Part shown: positions 43,536 to 47,578 of the stretch, one piece after another | Numbering within the stretch: the stretch's first letter is position 1 | How the letters are laid out: each line of letters begins with the position of its first letter | Origin: Sulfurospirillum sp. | Lineage (GTDB): Bacteria; Campylobacterota; Campylobacteria; Campylobacterales; Sulfurospirillaceae | Assembly (NCBI GenBank): GCA_014859685.1 | Contig: JACUTU010000010.1 | Coordinates: 1-47,578, forward strand | Length of the DNA stretch: 47,578 bases | Direction of reading: 5' to 3' | Notes under the pieces: model-generated | Told to the model about the DNA's origin: nothing | What the model saw: only the letters and a program-made list of their open reading frames with translations | Database searches by the model: none | Translations under genes and position numbers: made by a program

Positions 43536-44735
43536 CTAAACAACAATTTTAACTTCAATATTATTACCGCCCTTAGCGATTGCTTCTTGCAAGGCGTTTT
43601 CTGCTCGTTGGCGGAAGTTTGCCATTGTGTCATTTTGTGCAAGTGAAGTGATGCCGAAGCTACAAGTTATTTTTGCGACTTGTGGAAAATGTTGTTGTGC
43701 CAAAATTTTAGTGAGTTTATGCGCTAAGTTTTTTGCTGCTCGAAAATCTATGTCACTTGAGACAATCGCAAATTTTTCACCTATCCATGTTCCAAAAAGA
43801 TCAGTTGATCTTATGTTTTTCTTGATAAGATTGATAAAATTTTTTTTAAGATTTATGATGACTTTTTCATCGAAAATATTGGAGAGATTTTCAAGGTGAT
43901 CGATTTGGAAAATGATGAGTGAAAGATTTGTATGGTACCTTTTTGATCGTCCAAATTCATACTCGATTTTTGTTTGTAAGGCTGTGTTGTTTGGAATATT
44001 TAGGGAATCATTTTTTTGTGTGAGTTGTTCTAAAAATTTTATATTAGCTTCTTTTTTTTGTATGAGAAAAATGGCAAATGCCAGATGCGTGCTGATGCTT
44101 TTTGCTAAAAATGAATAATCATTCTCTAATTTGCCAAGTAAGCATATAACGCCAGATGCTTTTGGGTTTTGTTCACAAACAAGTGCATGTGCAAAAACTT
44201 TCTTTTTACCTTTTTTGGTTTGAATCACAGCTTGCATCTGCTCTCTTTTTTCCATATAGGATGTGACAAAAACATACTCTATATCAGTATCTTTTAAAAA
44301 CTCTTTTTGGGGATTGTATCGTCCTAAGATACCAAAATCACTTAATTCTTTTGCATCATTGATCAGCGTAATGCTATTTTTTTCATAGATTCCAACAAGG
44401 CATGCTTCTATGGAAAATTCTTGAGCTAAAAATAGTTGCAAATCCTCCAACTGTTTTTTAAAAGGCATAACAGAGAGAAAAATGAGTGCAATGCGTTCAT
44501 TGGCTCTAAAAATTTTTTCTTGAACAGAAATGGTGTTTGCAATCTTTTTTTTGTCTGTTGCGAAGAATGTTACGATAAATAACAAAACAATCATCGCGAT
44601 TTTTGAGGGGATATTTGCGTTTGGATAGCTTTGCATGAGTGCTTGTAAAAAGGAGATATGAAGCATGCTAGCAACACTAAAAGCATCAATAAGTACATAA
44701 GTCACAAACGCAAGCAGTGCTATAATGAAACGCAT
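43536..44735 (-). CDS. Membrane GGDEF-domain protein with degenerate active site
   Basis: This 399-residue protein has two N-terminal transmembrane helices (about 3-24 and 43-60) and a GAF-like middle region (about 95-230). A GGDEF-fold domain follows from DSLNIPNNTALQ (243-254). The first metal aspartate is kept (Asp279 in IIFQIDHLEN), but the signature is I-G-E-K-F (318-322) instead of GG(D/E)EF. It has lost the first glycine and a catalytic acidic residue. It is therefore probably not an active diguanylate cyclase; it may bind GTP or act as a sensor or effector. Last gene of the ribA operon, overlapping its upstream neighbour by 16 bp. Confidence 0.8.
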   Translation of the reverse strand: MRFIIALLAFVTYVLIDAFSVASMLHISFLQALMQSYPNANIPSKIAMIVLLFIVTFFATDKKKIANTISVQEKIFRANERIALIFLSVMPFKKQLEDLQLFLAQEFSIEACLVGIYEKNSITLINDAKELSDFGILGRYNPQKEFLKDTDIEYVFVTSYMEKREQMQAVIQTKKGKKKVFAHALVCEQNPKASGVICLLGKLENDYSFLAKSISTHLAFAIFLIQKKEANIKFLEQLTQKNDSLNIPNNTALQTKIEYEFGRSKRYHTNLSLIIFQIDHLENLSNIFDEKVIINLKKNFINLIKKNIRSTDLFGTWIGEKFAIVSSDIDFRAAKNLAHKLTKILAQQHFPQVAKITCSFGITSLAQNDTMANFRQRAENALQEAIAKGGNNIEVKIVV

Positions 44736-45124
44736 TGTAACTCCTCTTGGGTAGATATGTTTTCTAAAAAAATCACCCCATCAATGCCATCAAGAGCAAA
44801 TTTTTCAAGAGTATCATCATCTTTGATGTTTACAAATATTTTCATATCAAATAGGTACTCATTTGCAATTTTTTGTGCATCATTGCATAAAAATTGATCT
44901 ACAATCACAAAAGATGCACCATGGATATTTGCAAAAATCACCTCTTTGAGTGTGCTAACTATCAAGCCAAACTTGACATTGTTTTGTTTGCAAAAATCAA
45001 TAAGTTCCTTGCTTGTAAATGTAAAAATAACATAACTATTTGGTGGTGTTTGCCTTATTTGCGTGATTGTTGCAACTTTGATACAAGTAAATGATGAGAC
45101 TTCTTTGTGTCCAATGATTTGCAT
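44720..45124 (-). CDS. Protein of unknown function upstream of the GGDEF-like gene
   Basis: This 134-residue soluble protein alternates beta and alpha segments: SYVIFTFTSKELIDFCKQNN, KFGLIVSTLKEVIFANIHGA and SFVIVDQFLCNDAQKIANEY. This suggests a small Rossmann-like or receiver-like alpha/beta fold, but no phosphoacceptor pattern is clear. ATG with TAAGG 6 bp upstream. It starts 3 bp after the neighbouring small membrane protein gene and overlaps the GGDEF-like gene by 16 bp, so the two are translationally coupled and may act together. Family not recognised. Confidence 0.72.
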   Translation of the reverse strand: MQIIGHKEVSSFTCIKVATITQIRQTPPNSYVIFTFTSKELIDFCKQNNVKFGLIVSTLKEVIFANIHGASFVIVDQFLCNDAQKIANEYLFDMKIFVNIKDDDTLEKFALDGIDGVIFLENISTQEELQCVSL

Positions 45125-45127
45125 TTT

Positions 45128-45349
45128 TTACCTTAGTTTTGCACATTCTTTTGAACAAAAAAACTGACCATCTTTGATGATAGCTTCGCGGCTACTCACA
45201 AAAGTACCACATTCGTTGCACTCAAGCATCTCATCGCTATTTCGTTTTTGCTCTTTTTTTTGTGAAGATCTAGGCTCGCTTGTTTTTCTGAAAAAAATAA
45301 AATATAATCCAAAGAGAATTGCTGCGAGTATTAAAATCTTAAAGACCAT
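45128..45349 (-). CDS. Small membrane-anchored zinc-ribbon-like protein (PP0621-like)
   Basis: This 73-residue protein has one N-terminal transmembrane helix (FKILILAAILFGLYFIFF), a basic Ser/Lys linker and a C-terminal C-x2-C...C-x3-C module (CNECGTFVSSREAI, CSKEC). The architecture matches the PP0621-type small proteins. Of two candidate ATGs (45355 and 45349), the second has proper spacing to AAAGG. The 5' end overlaps the rsmG 3' end by 11 bp. Function unknown. Confidence 0.75.
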   Translation of the reverse strand: MVFKILILAAILFGLYFIFFRKTSEPRSSQKKEQKRNSDEMLECNECGTFVSSREAIIKDGQFFCSKECAKLR

Positions 45350-45890
45350 ATACATCCTTTATCAAGAGATAATTTCGATGACCTCTTGAGTAAATCTCAT
45401 AATTTTGCAAATTATCTACTTCTTTTATAACATTTTCACCCTTATAAAGTAAAAATTTTGTTTGTGGTGTGATGAAATGTCTGCAAATTTTTACCAATTC
45501 TTGACTTTTGGTTACAGCTCGAGAAGTGATGAGATCACATGTAAAGCCACTATGCTCCTCAACCCTTTGCGAAGCTATCGTGATATTTTCTACATGTAAG
45601 AGTGTTTTGGCAAGATGTAAAAAAGCACTTTTCTTTTTGATAGGCTCAAAGAGTGTAAAGTGTGTATCGTGCATCACAAGAGCAAGTAAAAATCCAGGAA
45701 ACCCAGCACCACTGCCTACATCAATGGCATTTTTGATCTGCTTTTGTTCTAAAAATTGCAGAGGATAGATACTATCTTCTATGTTTTCTTGTACTTTTGC
45801 AGCATTTTTAGCACCTGTTATGTTGTGTGTTTTGTTGTATCGCAAAAGTAGATCAGTAAAAATCGCACACTGTTGTTCAAAGTTTTTCAT
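45339..45890 (-). CDS. rsmG: 16S rRNA (guanine527-N7)-methyltransferase RsmG
   Basis: This 183-residue SAM-dependent methyltransferase modifies G527 in the 530 loop of 16S rRNA. Motif I is AIDVGSGAGFPGFLLAL; LFEPIKKKSAFL is the acidic beta2 loop, and DLITSRAV is also family-typical. Shorter than E. coli RsmG (207), as in other epsilonproteobacteria. It begins directly after the ribA stop. Loss of this enzyme gives low-level streptomycin resistance in many bacteria. Confidence 0.92.
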   Translation of the reverse strand: MKNFEQQCAIFTDLLLRYNKTHNITGAKNAAKVQENIEDSIYPLQFLEQKQIKNAIDVGSGAGFPGFLLALVMHDTHFTLFEPIKKKSAFLHLAKTLLHVENITIASQRVEEHSGFTCDLITSRAVTKSQELVKICRHFITPQTKFLLYKGENVIKEVDNLQNYEIYSRGHRNYLLIKDVYGL

Positions 45891-46454
45891 CTATAACAAA
45901 TGCCCCATCTGTTCTTTTTTAGTGCGTAGATACTTTTGATTATGTTCATTTGAAGCTATCACGATTGGTTCTCGCGAGAGTATCTCTATCGAGTCTAAAG
46001 ATTCTATTTTTTTTGGATTGTTTGTGAGGAGATGAATTTTTTGTATGCCAAAATGTGCAAGGATAAATTCAACTACTTCATAACTTCGTTCATCAGCAGC
46101 AAAACCGAGTTGGTGATTTGCCTCTATCGTGTCATAGCCAATATCTTGTAAAGCATATGCGTTTGTTTTGTTGAGTAGACCGATATTTCTGCCCTCTTGC
46201 CTAAGATATATGACCATACCGCCTTGTTCTCCAACCGCTTTTAAGGCGTATTCAAGTTGGTCGCGACAGTCGCACTTGAGACTTCCAATCGCATCGCCCG
46301 TGAGACATTCGCTATGAATGCGCACAAGTGGATCTTCTTTGAGCGGTGTTTTAAAGATAACTAAATGCTCTTTAATTCCCTCTGCAAATGTTTGGATTTG
46401 AAAATTTCCAAAACGCGTTGGGAGGTTTGCTACATTCGAGATTTTGACTCGCAT
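45891..46454 (-). CDS. ribA: GTP cyclohydrolase II
   Basis: This enzyme of about 187 residues carries out the first step of riboflavin synthesis. The zinc ligands are in HSECLTGDAIGSLKCDC (three cysteines). VIYLRQEGRNIGLLNKTNAY is the catalytic region, and LLTNNPKKIESL binds GTP. Start ATG 46454 (MRVKISNVANLPTRFG) matches the family N-terminus; a TTG at 46469 would add five residues. It is a stand-alone RibA, not fused to RibB. First gene of the minus-strand operon, divergent from hemB. Confidence 0.93.
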   Translation of the reverse strand: MRVKISNVANLPTRFGNFQIQTFAEGIKEHLVIFKTPLKEDPLVRIHSECLTGDAIGSLKCDCRDQLEYALKAVGEQGGMVIYLRQEGRNIGLLNKTNAYALQDIGYDTIEANHQLGFAADERSYEVVEFILAHFGIQKIHLLTNNPKKIESLDSIEILSREPIVIASNEHNQKYLRTKKEQMGHLL

Positions 46455-46509
46455 CTTTTGAATATCCAATCTTTATGGTAAAATTACCGAATTTTTTAAA
46501 GTGAAAAAA

Positions 46510-46515
46510 TATTAT
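46510..46515 (+). promoter_or_regulatory. -10-like box of the hemB promoter
   Basis: TATTAT lies in an AT-rich stretch 20 bp before the hemB ATG, and ATTATACAC overlaps it as an alternative. No -35 is obvious. The ribA promoter on the other strand must share this 80-bp divergent region. Confidence 0.4.
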
Positions 46516-46534
46516 ACACTTATAAGGCTAAAGT

Positions 46535-47506
46535 ATGTTTAAAAGGTTTAGAAGATTACGGATGAATAGCAATTTAAGAGATCTTGTGCGAGAAACAAGC
46601 ATCACAAAAGATGATTTTATCTACCCTTTGTTTGTGAAAAGTGGTGAAGGAATAAAAAAAGAAGTTGGCTCACTACCAGGCGTTTTTCAAATGAGCGTGG
46701 ACACTATCTTGCAAGAGTGTGCGCAGCTTGAAGCATTGGGTTTGCATTCAATCATACTTTTTGGTATTCCAAGCGTTAAAGACAGCATCGGCAGTGATGC
46801 ACTATGTGAGCATGGTATCATAGCAACGGCGATTAAAGCCATCAAAAAAGAGTTTCCAAAGATGTTCGTTGTGAGCGATCTATGTTTTTGTGAATTTACA
46901 GATCATGGACATTGTGGGATACTTGATATGCAACACGAGAGCGTCAATAACGATGCAACCTTAGAGATTCTAGCCAAACAAGCACTCATCCATGCAAAAA
47001 GTGGTGTGGATATGATCGCACCAAGCGGAATGATGGATGGCATGATAGCATTTTTGCGAGAAGCACTCGATGCACATGGTTATGAAAATCTGCCAATTAT
47101 GAGTTATTCTACAAAATTTGCAAGTGCGTATTATGGGCCATTTCGTGATGTTGCTGAATCTGCGCCAAGTTTCGGTGATCGCAGAACTTATCAAATGGAT
47201 CCAGCCAATAGGCGAGAAGCGATAGCGGAATCTATAGAAGATGAGTTGCAAGGTGCTGATATTCTTATGGTCAAACCAGCGCTTGCTTATCTTGATATCG
47301 TTCGTGACATAAAAGAACGCATAACAACCCCGTTAGCGGTTTATAATGTAAGCGGTGAATATGCGATGCTCAAAGCTGCACAAAATGCGGGTGTGATCGA
47401 TTATGAGCGTGTTATGATGGAGACTATGATTGCTTTCAAGAGAGCTGGAGCAGATATCATCATCTCTTATCATGCAAAAGAAGTAGCACGGATACTCAAT
47501 ACCTGA
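46535..47506 (+). CDS. hemB: Delta-aminolevulinic acid dehydratase (porphobilinogen synthase)
   Basis: This 323-residue enzyme condenses two 5-aminolevulinate molecules to porphobilinogen for haem synthesis. Schiff-base lysines are Lys194 ([12 protein letters not shown]) and Lys247 ([11 protein letters not shown]). The metal site [14 protein letters not shown] has three cysteines (117, 119, 127), so it is the zinc-dependent class. AAGG lies 9 bp before the ATG. It is followed by 72 bp to the window end with no recognisable gene. Confidence 0.96.
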   Translation: MFKRFRRLRMNSNLRDLVRETSITKDDFIYPLFVKSGEGIKKEVGSLPGVFQMSVDTILQECAQLEALGLHSIILFGIPSVKDSIGSDALCEHGIIATAIKAIKKEFPKMFVVSDLCFCEFTDHGHCGILDMQHESVNNDATLEILAKQALIHAKSGVDMIAPSGMMDGMIAFLREALDAHGYENLPIMSYSTKFASAYYGPFRDVAESAPSFGDRRTYQMDPANRREAIAESIEDELQGADILMVKPALAYLDIVRDIKERITTPLAVYNVSGEYAMLKAAQNAGVIDYERVMMETMIAFKRAGADIIISYHAKEVARILNT

Positions 47507-47578
47507 TGTCCCTACAGCCCCCTTAGCAAATTTCTACGCAAGGCGTTAGCTTTAGTGCGAGGAATTTTAGAAACATCA

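Overview
The window is AT-rich and densely coding. It looks like chromosome of a Campylobacterota (epsilonproteobacterial) organism. The evidence is a Csd6/Pgp2-type cell-shape L,D-carboxypeptidase, epsilon-style L33, RpsL, NusG, PutA and RpoB/RpoC sequences, and a tRNA-tuf-rpmG-tRNA-Trp-secE-nusG-rpl-rpo-rpsL-rpsG-fusA block. Two things argue against Helicobacter and typical Campylobacter: rpoB and rpoC are separate overlapping genes rather than one fusion, and complex I keeps NuoE and NuoF. A free-living relative is more likely; the genus is not determined. No rRNA, insertion sequence, phage or CRISPR array was seen.

Layout. (1) 1-5745: a stand-alone ribbon-helix-helix (RHH) regulator, an unknown protein, and a complete branched-chain amino-acid-type ABC importer (livK-H-M-G-F), closed by a strong terminator. 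(2) 5756-9437: bifunctional proline catabolic enzyme PutA. Its promoter carries the same operator-like element, with the same geometry, as the promoter of the RHH gene. Regulator, transporter and enzyme therefore look like one amino-acid (probably proline) uptake and catabolism regulon. (3) 9431-10447: a small coiled-coil membrane protein and YaaA on the minus strand. (4) 10519-27721: a consensus sigma70 promoter, four tRNAs, tuf, rpmG, tRNA-Trp, secE, nusG, rplKAJL, rpoB, rpoC, rpsL, rpsG, fusA and tRNA-Arg, with RNA structures upstream of rplA and rplJ.

(5) 27851-41115: a full set of complex I genes split into two convergent half-operons. nuoG-H-I-J-K-L-M-N lies on plus and nuoA-B-CD-E-F on minus, meeting tail to tail 4 bp apart. 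NuoF is unusual: the acidic residue that excludes NADPH in E. coli is a lysine here, and a nucleotide-stacking phenylalanine is an alanine. (6) 41221-47506: csd6, a small unknown gene and alr (envelope functions) on plus; a ribA-rsmG-small membrane protein-unknown-degenerate GGDEF operon on minus; and hemB on plus.

The palindrome YTACATGTAR (extended form GCTTACATGTAAGC) recurs throughout, far above composition-based expectation. Inside genes it is usually read as Leu-His-Val. It looks like a highly iterated genomic motif of unknown role. The strongest candidates for undescribed biology are the RHH/putA operator pair, the NuoF nucleotide pocket and the iterated palindrome.
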